Shown piece by piece: positions 1 through 6,741 of a DNA stretch of 36,736 bases. The translations under genes and the position numbers were made by a program. How positions within the stretch are numbered: the stretch's first letter is position 1; each line of letters begins with the position of its first letter. This DNA comes from Bacillota bacterium. Lineage in GTDB: Bacteria > Bacillota > Sulfobacillia > RBS10-35 > JAJYVN01. Under the pieces are notes generated by a model. That model saw only the letters and a program-made list of their open reading frames with translations. It searched no databases and was not told the origin of the DNA. The stretch spans positions 1 to 36,736 of the forward strand of contig JAJYVV010000021.1 in NCBI GenBank assembly GCA_021791815.1, in the 5' to 3' direction.

Positions 1-331
1 CGTCCAGTTCGTCCGCCAGCAGCAGCAGGTCGGTGAGGCTGCGCGAGAGGCGGTCGGGGTCGTAGGTGAGCACCACGTCGACCCGGCCGTCGCGCACGGC
101 CTGCCGCAGGCGGTCCATGGCGGGCCGCCGCAGGTCGCCCCCGGAGTAGCCGTCGTCGGCGAAGGCGTCGCGCTCGCCGTCCCGGACGACCGCGTAGCCG
201 CGTTCCGCCGCCCGGCGGCGCACGGCCGTCAGCTGGGCGTCGAGCCCGTACTTCTCGGCCTGCGCCTCGCTGCTCACCCGCACGTACAGGGCCGCCCGCT
301 GCGCTCCGGGGCTCCCGTTGATCGCCCCCAC
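1..331 (-). CDS. Serine recombinase, N-terminal part (runs off the window)
   Basis: The minus-strand reading gives a resolvase-type catalytic domain, cut at base 1. Near the start is ALYVRVSSEAQ, where the first serine after RV (about residue 20) matches the nucleophile position of serine recombinases. It is followed by the usual DDGYSGGDLRRPAMDRL and the DRLSRS arginine motif. The spacing (GLDAQ, then YSG, then RP.m..L) is that of large serine integrases/transposases rather than small resolvases, but the DNA-binding half lies outside. I chose the GTG at 329-331 because GGTGGAG lies just upstream; an in-frame GTG is the only good start. A second serine recombinase lies at 10242-10859. The gene probably encodes the integration or excision enzyme of the accessory region. 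Confidence 0.85.
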   Translation of the reverse strand, partial: MGAINGSPGAQRAALYVRVSSEAQAEKYGLDAQLTAVRRRAAERGYAVVRDGERDAFADDGYSGGDLRRPAMDRLRQAVRDGRVDVVLTYDPDRLSRSLTDLLLLADELD

Positions 332-340
332 TGCTCCACC

Positions 341-484
341 CTCTCCGCAATCGTTTTGGAGGCCCTGTCCACCCGCCCTTGGCGCTCAGGCGCCTGCGGG
401 CCTGGGTGCGCCTCCCAGGTGTAGTGTAGAGGACCCTGGCCCGCGCGGCAACCGCCCGGGCGGTGTTGGCTGCCGCGACACCGC
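341..484 (-). repeat. Two short blocks also found at 11008-11304
   Basis: Block A (461-484) reads CGGTGTTG-N7-CGACACCG, an imperfect palindrome. Block B (about 341-367) contains the minus-strand string CCTCCAAAACGATTGCGGAG. Both recur in the same order and orientation at 11281-11304 (CGGTGTCG-N7-CGACACCG, 21 of 24 bases equal) and about 11012-11039 (CCTCCAGAACGATAGCGGAG), but closer together here. Both copies lie just upstream of a serine recombinase gene. They may be a shared operator, recombination site or relic of a common ancestor. Confidence 0.45.
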
Positions 485-563
485 CGCGGGGTGTTGACAC
501 AAGCCATGGCGACCGGAAGTGTGCCCGACTGCCCGCCGGGCCGGCGGGCGGGAGGTGCCGCCC

Positions 564-815
564 ATGCCCCCGGCGCCCGCGCTGGCCTTCGTGCTCGGGG
601 TCCTGGCCGCATGGCTCGTCGCCGTGGTCGCCGCCCTCCTCTGGTGGGCCGACCACCGCCGCATGCTGGACATGGTCCTGGGCTTCTCGGTGGGGGCGCT
701 GGCCAAGGCGCTCGACGAACTGCTGGCGGCCCTGCCGGAGGACGACCCGCTCCGCGGCCACGCCCACGACTGCCGTGAACTTTGCGGGGCCCTGCAGCGG
801 CTCGTCGAACGCTGA
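564..815 (+). CDS. Small single-pass membrane protein, unknown
   Basis: An 83-residue protein. The ATG at 564 follows GGGAGGTG with good spacing; upstream in-frame starts lack this. Residues 5-28 form one strongly hydrophobic helix rich in Leu/Ala/Val ending in LLWWA. The remainder is an amphipathic tail (MVLGFSVGALAKALDELLAAL) that ends with Cys-containing helices. No family is recognised. It is divergent from the serine recombinase at 1-331, with 232 bp between them that hold a palindrome (461-484) and a TTGACA at 493. Small membrane proteins of this shape are common in phage and plasmid accessory regions, but the function is unknown. Confidence 0.55.
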   Translation: MPPAPALAFVLGVLAAWLVAVVAALLWWADHRRMLDMVLGFSVGALAKALDELLAALPEDDPLRGHAHDCRELCGALQRLVER

Positions 816-860
816 GCCGCCGCCGCGGCACGGTGCACGGTGCGGCGGCAAGGAACGCCG

Positions 861-1181
861 TCAGCGGATGCCCCGCGCCGGCCCCGCAGGGAGCGCGCCG
901 CCGGACGCCCCGGAGCATCCTTCTTCCGCCCGCGGCCCCTCGCCCTCTTCGCGCCCGGCGGCAAGCAGGTGGACGCGGGCGCCGCGCCGCCGGATGCAGG
1001 CGGGAGCTCGCCGCACGAGCAGCCCGTCGGGCTCGGCCCACGCCTCCAGGGCCTCCGCCGCGGCGGCCAACAGCAGTTGCCGCGGGTGAGGCGGGCCGGC
1101 CGCGGATGCCGCCCGTGCCGCCGCGGCCAGCGCCTCGACCTCGCCGGGCTCCAGAAACAAACGGTGCCGCGTGCGCCACAT
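861..1181 (-). CDS. Hypothetical protein, weakly supported
   Basis: A possible 106-residue protein starting MWRTRHRLFLEPGEVEAL, followed by an Ala-rich helical stretch and a basic tail. Family not recognised. No clear ribosome-binding site precedes the ATG. It lies downstream of, and in the same direction as, the ribbon-helix-helix gene at 3087-3563, and the IS1380 element has inserted between them. Without the insertion the two genes would be about 190 bp apart. High GC makes random ORFs of this size common, so this may not be a gene. Confidence 0.3.
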   Translation of the reverse strand: MWRTRHRLFLEPGEVEALAAAARAASAAGPPHPRQLLLAAAAEALEAWAEPDGLLVRRAPACIRRRGARVHLLAAGREEGEGPRAEEGCSGASGGALPAGPARGIR

Positions 1182-1327
1182 CTTCGACAGCGTAGGCGGC
1201 CCGGAGGGCGAAGCGCGTCGAAGGGCGGCGCGACGGCCGCGACCCCCCGCAGCGCGAGCCGGGCGCCTCAAGCCTGGCGGCGCCATCCGCCGGAGCCCCA
1301 CCCCCGAGCCGCGGATGCCCGTTTGAT

Positions 1328-3035
1328 CCTGAATCTCGCAAGGCATCGTTTATGGGGGGCAAGGCAAGCAATGATCCGGCAGGAGCATCACGGCATCGTG
1401 GCGAAGCATCACTCAGACGGTGCTGAGGGGTGGATCACCCAACGGTGGCGGCTCGGAGTGGCGGACCCAAGGGATCGCGTGTTCTCGCGGAGCAGTTCAC
1501 ACTCAAGAACGCAACCCCTTTCGGTGGCGCCAATCTCATCTGGCGGTTCCTAGAGGCCATTGGCTTGGCCGACATGTTGACGTCCAACCTGGCTCCCCAC
1601 CATAAGGCGAAGCACGCACGGTACTCGCTCGTCCAAGAGGTGCTCCTTCTCCTGATCGGACGCATGCTTGGCCTAGGCCGCATCGCGGACTTCACCGAGC
1701 TCGAACAAGACCCCCTGCTGACCCGGCTGTTCCACCTCCCCAAGCTCGCCGACGTCACGATCCTGTACAAGGAATTGGTGCGTCTCGGAACCGGCGGCAT
1801 ACGCGCGGCCCTTCAGCCCGTCCATGAGGCTGTACTGGACCGCACCCTCGGCCAGAAGACCATCCTGGACTTCGATTCGTCCGTGGAAACCGTGTACGGC
1901 CATCAAGAGGGCGCCAAGGTCGGGTACAACCCCACTCGTCCCGGCCGGCCGAGCTACCACCCCCAACTCTGTTTCGACGGCCTCTCCCGCAGCCTGATCG
2001 AGGCCGAGTTACGCCCCGGCAACACGGTCAGCAGCACCGGCCTGGTGGAGACGGCCCAACGGGTCTTCGACCTCCCGGTGCTGGCCAAGCGCCAGATCGA
2101 ACTCGTGCGCGGGGACCGCGGCTATGGTAACGAGAAGTTCATGGCCTTCTTGGAAGACCGGGCGCTGCCGTTTATCCTCAAGGTGTCGGCGACCCGGCCC
2201 CTGCGGGTGTGGTCCGACACCCTGACGTACCGCGCCATCGGCAAGACCGCAGTGGGCGACGTGCGCGAAGTGGCCTCAGGCCTGTACCAGGCAGGCGACT
2301 GGACCCGCCCCCGTCGGGTGGTGGTCGTGCGGGAACGAGCCGCTGGCGGCCTGGGTGGGCAGTTGCTGGACCTGCCGGCCGTCCTCGAGGAGCAATTCAT
2401 CGCCACGACGCAGGACTGGGACGAGGAAGACATCTGGCATTGCTACAACCAGCGTTGCACTTCGGAGACCAGTATCCGGACCCTGAAAGAAGACTGGAGC
2501 TTCGACGCGTTCAGCAAGCACGGGTTTGAGGCTAATGCGGTCGACCTCTTCCTCAAGGGCTTGGCGTACAATCTCACGCTGGGGATGCAGCAACTCCTGA
2601 ATCCCAAGGACCGGGCGACCGTCCACACGGCAGATACCATCCGCCGGCGGTGGTTCTTGCTGCCGGCCGTCGTTGCCACCCATGCCCGGGACATCTTCCT
2701 CCGCTTGCCCGCCGAGGCCGAGCACGGCCACTACGGCCGGGCCGTCCGGGCGCTGGAAGCTCTCATCGCCGCCACGTGAGGCCCCCCGCGCCGTCCCGGA
2801 GTGCCGATCCTCGGACGGGCGTCGGGCCAGCCCTTGGTTCCGCGTGTCCGCGATCGGCTCCGGCGTCCCCCCGGAACCCTTCGCTGACCACGCACCCCTG
2901 TCGCGGGCCTCGCATCCCACTGGTCCCCAGTCCCCGCGACCCGCCCGCGGGGCCCTGGCATCGCTCCGAGACTCTTCGTTCGCATCAGTTCGCGCTCATG
3001 CGGGCGCTATTCACTTCTCCATTGCGAAATTCAGG
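1328..3035 (+). mobile_element. Complete IS1380-type insertion sequence (1708 bp)
   Basis: Left end 1328 reads CCTGAATCTCGCAAGG; the right end, read inward from 3035, gives CCTGAATTTCGCAATGG. These imperfect terminal inverted repeats bracket the transposase gene at 1430-2779. The element is flanked by identical TTGAT on both sides (1323-1327 and 3036-3040), a 5-bp target duplication compatible with this family. Intact ends, an intact transposase and an intact duplication suggest a recent insertion. Base composition is lower in GC than the surrounding DNA. The roughly 250 bp after the transposase stop inside the element contain nothing I recognise. Confidence 0.9.
1430..2779 (+). CDS. IS1380 family DDE transposase
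   Basis: A 449-residue transposase catalysing cut-and-paste movement of the surrounding element. The IS1380 signature VYGHQEGAKVGYNP and SYHPQL lies at about residues 155-180. Candidate catalytic residues are D149 (in ILDFDSS), D229 (in RGDRGYG) and E346. The last sits in a Y-x2-R-x3-E-x6-K arrangement (Y339, R342, E346, K353), the YREK signature of IS4-related transposases. The reading frame is complete, without frameshift. The start is uncertain: GTG at 1430 or 1445; the conserved part begins near AEQFTLKNATPFGG. It is the only undamaged transposase in the window. Confidence 0.93.
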   Translation: MDHPTVAARSGGPKGSRVLAEQFTLKNATPFGGANLIWRFLEAIGLADMLTSNLAPHHKAKHARYSLVQEVLLLLIGRMLGLGRIADFTELEQDPLLTRLFHLPKLADVTILYKELVRLGTGGIRAALQPVHEAVLDRTLGQKTILDFDSSVETVYGHQEGAKVGYNPTRPGRPSYHPQLCFDGLSRSLIEAELRPGNTVSSTGLVETAQRVFDLPVLAKRQIELVRGDRGYGNEKFMAFLEDRALPFILKVSATRPLRVWSDTLTYRAIGKTAVGDVREVASGLYQAGDWTRPRRVVVVRERAAGGLGGQLLDLPAVLEEQFIATTQDWDEEDIWHCYNQRCTSETSIRTLKEDWSFDAFSKHGFEANAVDLFLKGLAYNLTLGMQQLLNPKDRATVHTADTIRRRWFLLPAVVATHARDIFLRLPAEAEHGHYGRAVRALEALIAAT

Positions 3036-3086
3036 TTGATACATCGGAGGGTCTTCGCCGGAATCTCCCCGCGTGTGGCGGCGCGG

Positions 3087-3563
3087 TCAGGCGATCGTGG
3101 CCGGGGCGCGCCCGTGTCCCGCCGCCCGCAGCAGGCGCGCCCATTCGCGCTGGAAGTCCGCGGGGATCAGGCGCTCGGCGATGGCGAGCTGGTCGGGCTG
3201 CTCGGCGAGGCGCGCGGCGATGGTGGGGGCGCTGTAGCTGCGGCCCTGCTCGGCGGCGAAGAGGGCGGTCAGTACACCCGCGCGGAAGCCGGCGCTGCCG
3301 CCAAGCTCCTGGCCCGCCGCGCGGCCGCGCTCGTAGCCCTCGGCCTCGCCCTGCCGCCGCCCCGCCTCCTGCCCGCGGCGGTAGGCCTCCGCCGCCTTCG
3401 CGGCGTGCCCGGCGGCCATGGCCTGCACCCACTCGCTCACGGACAGGCCCTCGGCCTTCGCGGCGGCGAGCACCCGGGCCTTCACCTCCGCCGGGACGCG
3501 GACGGTGAGCGAGGGGTGCTCGGCCTCGTAGCGCACCCGGGACGGCGGCTTCCGCCGGGGCAT
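3087..3563 (-). CDS. Small ribbon-helix-helix-like protein with helical tail
   Basis: A 158-residue protein. Residues about 15-50 (SLTVRVPAEVKARVLAAAKA then EGLSVSEWVQAMA) fit a ribbon-helix-helix fold: a short beta strand followed by two helices, as in CopG/ParG-type plasmid regulators. After it comes a long charged Ala/Gly/Arg segment with repeated AYRRGQEAGRRQGEAEGYERGRAAG, likely helical, then a compact C-terminal region. The ATG at 3561-3563 follows GGAGGTG at ideal spacing. The gene is transcribed away from the iteron array at 3612-3732 and diverges from the coiled-coil gene at 3950. I infer that it binds those repeats as repressor or partition adaptor. The DNA-binding call rests on pattern only. 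Confidence 0.65.
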   Translation of the reverse strand: MPRRKPPSRVRYEAEHPSLTVRVPAEVKARVLAAAKAEGLSVSEWVQAMAAGHAAKAAEAYRRGQEAGRRQGEAEGYERGRAAGQELGGSAGFRAGVLTALFAAEQGRSYSAPTIAARLAEQPDQLAIAERLIPADFQREWARLLRAAGHGRAPATIA

Positions 3564-3611
3564 CGCTTCCACCTCCGGGCGGCGACAGGGTAGGCCGCCG
3601 CCGCGGCCGGG

Positions 3612-3732
3612 GGCAAGACCATGGGGCGCGACCTCGGTCTTGCCCTATGGTCTACCCAGGTCTTGCCATAGGGTACACCGGGGTCTTGCCACAGTCCCGG
3701 CGGCTCCTGGGTCGCGCCCTATGGCAAGACCC
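3612..3732. repeat. Iteron array, five copies of GGTCTTGCC with 23-bp spacing
   Basis: Three direct copies of GGTCTTGCC start at 3636, 3659 and 3682, exactly 23 bp apart, and the first two continue into CTATGG/ATAGGG. Two inverted copies flank them at 3612-3620 and 3723-3731, and both carry GGGCGCGAC beside the core. The array fills the divergent intergenic region between the ribbon-helix-helix gene and the coiled-coil gene. This layout is what plasmid centromeres (parC/parS-like), autoregulated operators or replication iterons look like. Which of these it is cannot be told from sequence. Confidence 0.8.
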
Positions 3733-3736
3733 ACGC

Positions 3737-3806
3737 CTGGACCGCTGGGGGCCTTGGGGCGGTTGGGCGGTCCAGGATCGGTCCAGACGTTCGTCCAAAG
3801 GTCCAG
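3737..3806. repeat. Second repeat set, four copies of GGTCCAG
   Basis: GGTCCAG occurs at 3769, 3780 and 3800 and inverted (CTGGACC) at 3737, next to the 23-bp iterons and before the coiled-coil gene. It may be a second binding site family, or chance in GC-rich DNA. Confidence 0.4.
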
Positions 3807-3949
3807 CCGTCGTAACGGTCGCGCACCGGGACGGCATGCACTCGCTGCGTTGATGCTCTACCCTGTCGCCCGGCGCGCGCATCCGCGTCCCGGCTGTGAT
3901 CCCGACGCCTCGGCCGGTGCCGCGAGCCGGCGGCGAGGGGGTGGTTCCG

Positions 3950-5227
3950 GTGCCGCTCACGGACATCATCGAAGAGGAACTCCTCGCGACCTTGGACGCG
4001 GAGGGGGACCCCCAGGCCGTGCTCGACCGGCACGCCGGGAGCAAGGGGCCGCTGTATGCCGCCCTCGCCCGCGCGACGGTCGCCGCGACGGCCCGGTTCG
4101 GCGAGATGCGCGGCAAGCTCCGCGAGGCTCAGGCCCGCTGCCGAGAATCCGAGGGGCAGGCGAAGGAATCCGAGAGGCGCGCCGTCCAGGCCCAGCGCCG
4201 CGCGTCCGCCGCGGAGGAGCGGCTGGCCGCTATGGAGTCCGCGCTCGCCCAGCGGCAGGCCCTGCTGGCACGGGCCGACGCGCTCGCCGCGGCCGGGTTC
4301 GACGAAAACGCGCTCGCTCGGCTCGGGGAGGCGCTCGACGGCGCCACGCAGGCCGAGGGCAAACCGGCCGCCGAGGTCGTCGCCGCCTTCCTGGACGCGG
4401 CGGCCGACTGGCGCCACCTGGCCGAACTTCGCACCCAGGTCGCCGCGGCGGAGGACCGGGCGCAACAGGCCGAGGCCGCCTGCCGCCGCCGGGAGCGCGA
4501 GGCCAAGGTCCGCACCGTCGCCGTGGACTGGGCGCTGTGGCTGGTGCGCCAGAAGATCAGCGCCGAGACGGTCGGCGCCTGGCAGGCGGCGGCCGACCGC
4601 CTCGGGCTCGGCGCGGAGGCGCTGGCGACCGGCCTGGCCCGTGCTCTTGAGGAGCACGGAAGCATGGAGGCCGCACGCGCGCAGTGGACCGCCGCCGTCG
4701 CCCAACTGCGGACCGCCCACGCCCAGCTCACGGAGGAGGTCGCGGCGCTGCGCCGGGAGCGGGACGGTCTCACGGCCGCCATCGGCGCCGTGCGGGACAC
4801 CGGCATCGCCCGGGTCCGCGCGACGGCGGAGGCCGCTGCGGCCGAGGTCCGGCGCGCCGCCGCAGAGTTCCAGCGGTTGACGGCCGAGGCCGCCGAGCTG
4901 CGCGAGGACCTGTGCTTCGCCCAAGCCCTGCGCTCGGGCGACCCGGCGCTGTGGCAGCGGGTAGAGCCCAGAGCCTGGCAGGCCCTCCTGGCTCGGCTGG
5001 AGCAGTGGAGCCAGGGCAACCTCGCCAACCCCGAGGTGCCGCTGCCGGACGAGGTGCGCAAGCAGGCCAAGGGCTCAAACGACTATCCGACTTTGTACGG
5101 GCCTTTCCGGGTGCCCCTGCACGGCCTGCTCGCCTGGCTGCAGGCGGGCCTTGTGTCGGTCGATGTGGCGCCAGTGCGTGCGCTGCCGCCTCCGACCGCC
5201 CGCCGGGACGGCGGGGCGTCTGGGTAG
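3950..5227 (+). CDS. Long coiled-coil protein (KfrA-like architecture)
   Basis: A 425-residue protein. The start GTG at 3950 has GAGGGGG eight bases upstream; an earlier GTG at 3896 lacks a site. After a short N-terminal helical domain (LTDIIEEELLATLDAEGDPQ) it is almost entirely Ala/Glu/Arg-rich helix: one coiled coil at about residues 55-115, a central globular part (about 170-225, containing DWALWLVRQKIS), and a second coiled coil at about 230-320. The C-terminal domain ends with YGPFRVPLHGLLAWLQ. A DNA-interacting coiled-coil protein beside iterons and a small ribbon-helix-helix gene recalls KfrA-type plasmid stability proteins, but no KfrA signature is recognised. A role in segregation or nucleoid-like assembly is inference. 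Confidence 0.6.
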   Translation: MPLTDIIEEELLATLDAEGDPQAVLDRHAGSKGPLYAALARATVAATARFGEMRGKLREAQARCRESEGQAKESERRAVQAQRRASAAEERLAAMESALAQRQALLARADALAAAGFDENALARLGEALDGATQAEGKPAAEVVAAFLDAAADWRHLAELRTQVAAAEDRAQQAEAACRRREREAKVRTVAVDWALWLVRQKISAETVGAWQAAADRLGLGAEALATGLARALEEHGSMEAARAQWTAAVAQLRTAHAQLTEEVAALRRERDGLTAAIGAVRDTGIARVRATAEAAAAEVRRAAAEFQRLTAEAAELREDLCFAQALRSGDPALWQRVEPRAWQALLARLEQWSQGNLANPEVPLPDEVRKQAKGSNDYPTLYGPFRVPLHGLLAWLQAGLVSVDVAPVRALPPPTARRDGGASG

Positions 5228-5361
5228 CGCATCCTGCACAAATGCGTCCTGCAAGCGGGAGGACACCGGGCGGCGCTGGCGAACCAACCCAGCTATGCGT
5301 CCGGAGTGATGGGAGGCTGGCTGGGGTCGTCCGGGAACCCCGCTCGCAAAGGAGGTTTTCC

Positions 5362-6339
5362 ATGAACGTCCGTACGCTGACCTCGCTGCTCGCAGCCGCC
5401 TTTCTGGTAGCGGCTGCCGCTCCTGCAACCGGGGCGAGTGGGCTCGCCGCCGCAACGCTGGTGCCGGCGGCTGGTGGGGCTAATTCCGGTCCGCCCATAC
5501 GTCCAAGCTATCCCTTTCGCCCCGGTCCCGTACCCACGCCCAAGGCCCTGAAGGTGCGAGGGCAGTACTACTCTGCCAACTGGGGAGGGTTTATCGACGG
5601 CGCCGCGCCCAGTTCGACCTCGTCCAACGGCTTGGCGGGCATTGGGGCGACCTTCGACGGGGTGGACGCGAGTTGGGCCGTGCCACAACTCCAACCTTCG
5701 GCGCCCAACAGCTACGAAGCCTCCTGGGTCGGACTCGGCGGCGTGACCGGCACGCAGAACCTCCTGCAGGCCGGGACGATTGAGTATTTCTCCGGCCCTC
5801 GGGCCGAGTACGTGGCGTTCGTTGAGGACTACCCGAACCCGCCTCTGTATGTAAACGCGCCCGTGCATCCGGGCGACGCAATCGCCGCTACCGCCGCCGC
5901 CCCGTCCAGCGTTGACGTGACCGACTACAGCGCGGGATGGACGACGGGACAGGTCGACCTCGACGCGGTCTACGGGTCGCTTGGCTACACGTACTATGCG
6001 CCGGACCAGCAGACGGCGGAATGGATCGTTGAGGACCCGACGTGTGGCAGCATGCTGTGCGCCTTCGCCAACTTCAGCCCTGAAACGTTCGGGCCGGTGC
6101 AAGACACCACCTCGACGGCCATTACCCGCACGCCGCTGGAGTCGATCATCATCAACGCTCAGGGCCAGCCGCAGGTCACCGTTTCGCCCTCCAGCATCGG
6201 CACGGCTTCCTCCACCGCGGGTTCCTTCAGCGCCTTCACCGTCACGCGCGCGAGTTCTGGTGGGCCCGGTCCCAAGCCCGGCGGGCCGGGCAAGAACGGG
6301 GGACCAGGCCAGAACACGGGGCCTGGTCCCCAGCGATAG
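5362..6339 (+). CDS. Secreted G1 family (eqolisin) glutamic peptidase
   Basis: A 325-residue protein; ATG 5362 follows AAAGGAGG. Residues 1-25 form a signal peptide (MNVRTLTSLLAAAFLVAAAA...ATGAS). A proline-rich spacer is followed by the peptidase domain: YYSANWGGF (about 69), ASWVGLGG (about 120), LLQAG with Q136, and AEWIVEDP with E220/E224. The Q and the AEWIVE glutamate match the Gln/Glu dyad motifs of eqolisins, acid endopeptidases first known from fungi. The C-terminus is a Gly/Pro/Lys/Asn repeat (GPGPKPGGPGKNGGPGQ), perhaps a wall or surface spacer. It is followed by a hairpin terminator. It may act on extracellular protein at low pH. Family assignment is by motif, without alignment. 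Confidence 0.8.
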   Translation: MNVRTLTSLLAAAFLVAAAAPATGASGLAAATLVPAAGGANSGPPIRPSYPFRPGPVPTPKALKVRGQYYSANWGGFIDGAAPSSTSSNGLAGIGATFDGVDASWAVPQLQPSAPNSYEASWVGLGGVTGTQNLLQAGTIEYFSGPRAEYVAFVEDYPNPPLYVNAPVHPGDAIAATAAAPSSVDVTDYSAGWTTGQVDLDAVYGSLGYTYYAPDQQTAEWIVEDPTCGSMLCAFANFSPETFGPVQDTTSTAITRTPLESIIINAQGQPQVTVSPSSIGTASSTAGSFSAFTVTRASSGGPGPKPGGPGKNGGPGQNTGPGPQR

Positions 6340-6350
6340 AGACGCCGAGT

Positions 6351-6376
6351 GAAGGGCCGCCGTAGGGCGGCCCTTC
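6351..6376 (+). terminator. Hairpin terminator after the G1 peptidase
   Basis: A perfect 11-bp stem, GAAGGGCCGCC / GGCGGCCCTTC, with loop GTAG, 11 bp after the stop codon. It is followed by CGTT rather than a long T-run, so it is a moderate intrinsic terminator. Confidence 0.7.
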
Positions 6377-6741
6377 CGTTGCCCAGGTGCCCGTAACGCC
6401 CGATCGCGACGCGTGACCCCCTATCGCCGGCTGCCCCTCCGGGGATGGCACCGGGCCTTGGCGGCAGGGCACCGGGGCCCCGGACTCCAGTTGCGGTCCC
6501 TCCGAAAGCGTGGTGCGCCCAGGAACCGCGGGGCCTGTGTAGAACACATACGCTCGTGGGCTCCGAAACGATCGCCTTCCACGGCTCGCGCCAGGCGCTG
6601 GCACTGGGCCCGCACCAGGAGGTGGTCACCGTGGGCGAACGAGGGCGTGACCCTATAACAACGGCGGCAGCCGACGGATCGGCCGTCACTGCTCCGAATG
6701 CACCGAAGCGCACTAACGACCCGGGTGCGGAGGTGGGGCAG
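6377..6741 (+). other. Intergenic region before the surface protein gene
   Basis: No convincing gene is seen in these 365 bp. They contain a short palindrome TGTGT-AGA-ACACA near 6537-6549 and a TATAAC at 6654-6659 that could be a -10 box, but no matching -35 was found. Reading frames upstream of 6742 lack ribosome-binding sites, and the following protein has a clear signal peptide at 6742. Confidence 0.4.

Noticed and set aside
341-367. Calling this an attachment site of the serine recombinase
   Set aside because: The partner copy lies inside a coding region of the same element and no element boundary was found, so an att assignment is not supported.
3950-5227. Naming the coiled-coil gene kfrA
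   Set aside because: Architecture and context are similar, but no diagnostic N-terminal KfrA motif was recognised.
6654-6659. TATAAC as -10 box of the surface protein gene
   Set aside because: No acceptable -35 box at 16-18 bp, so kept only as a remark.
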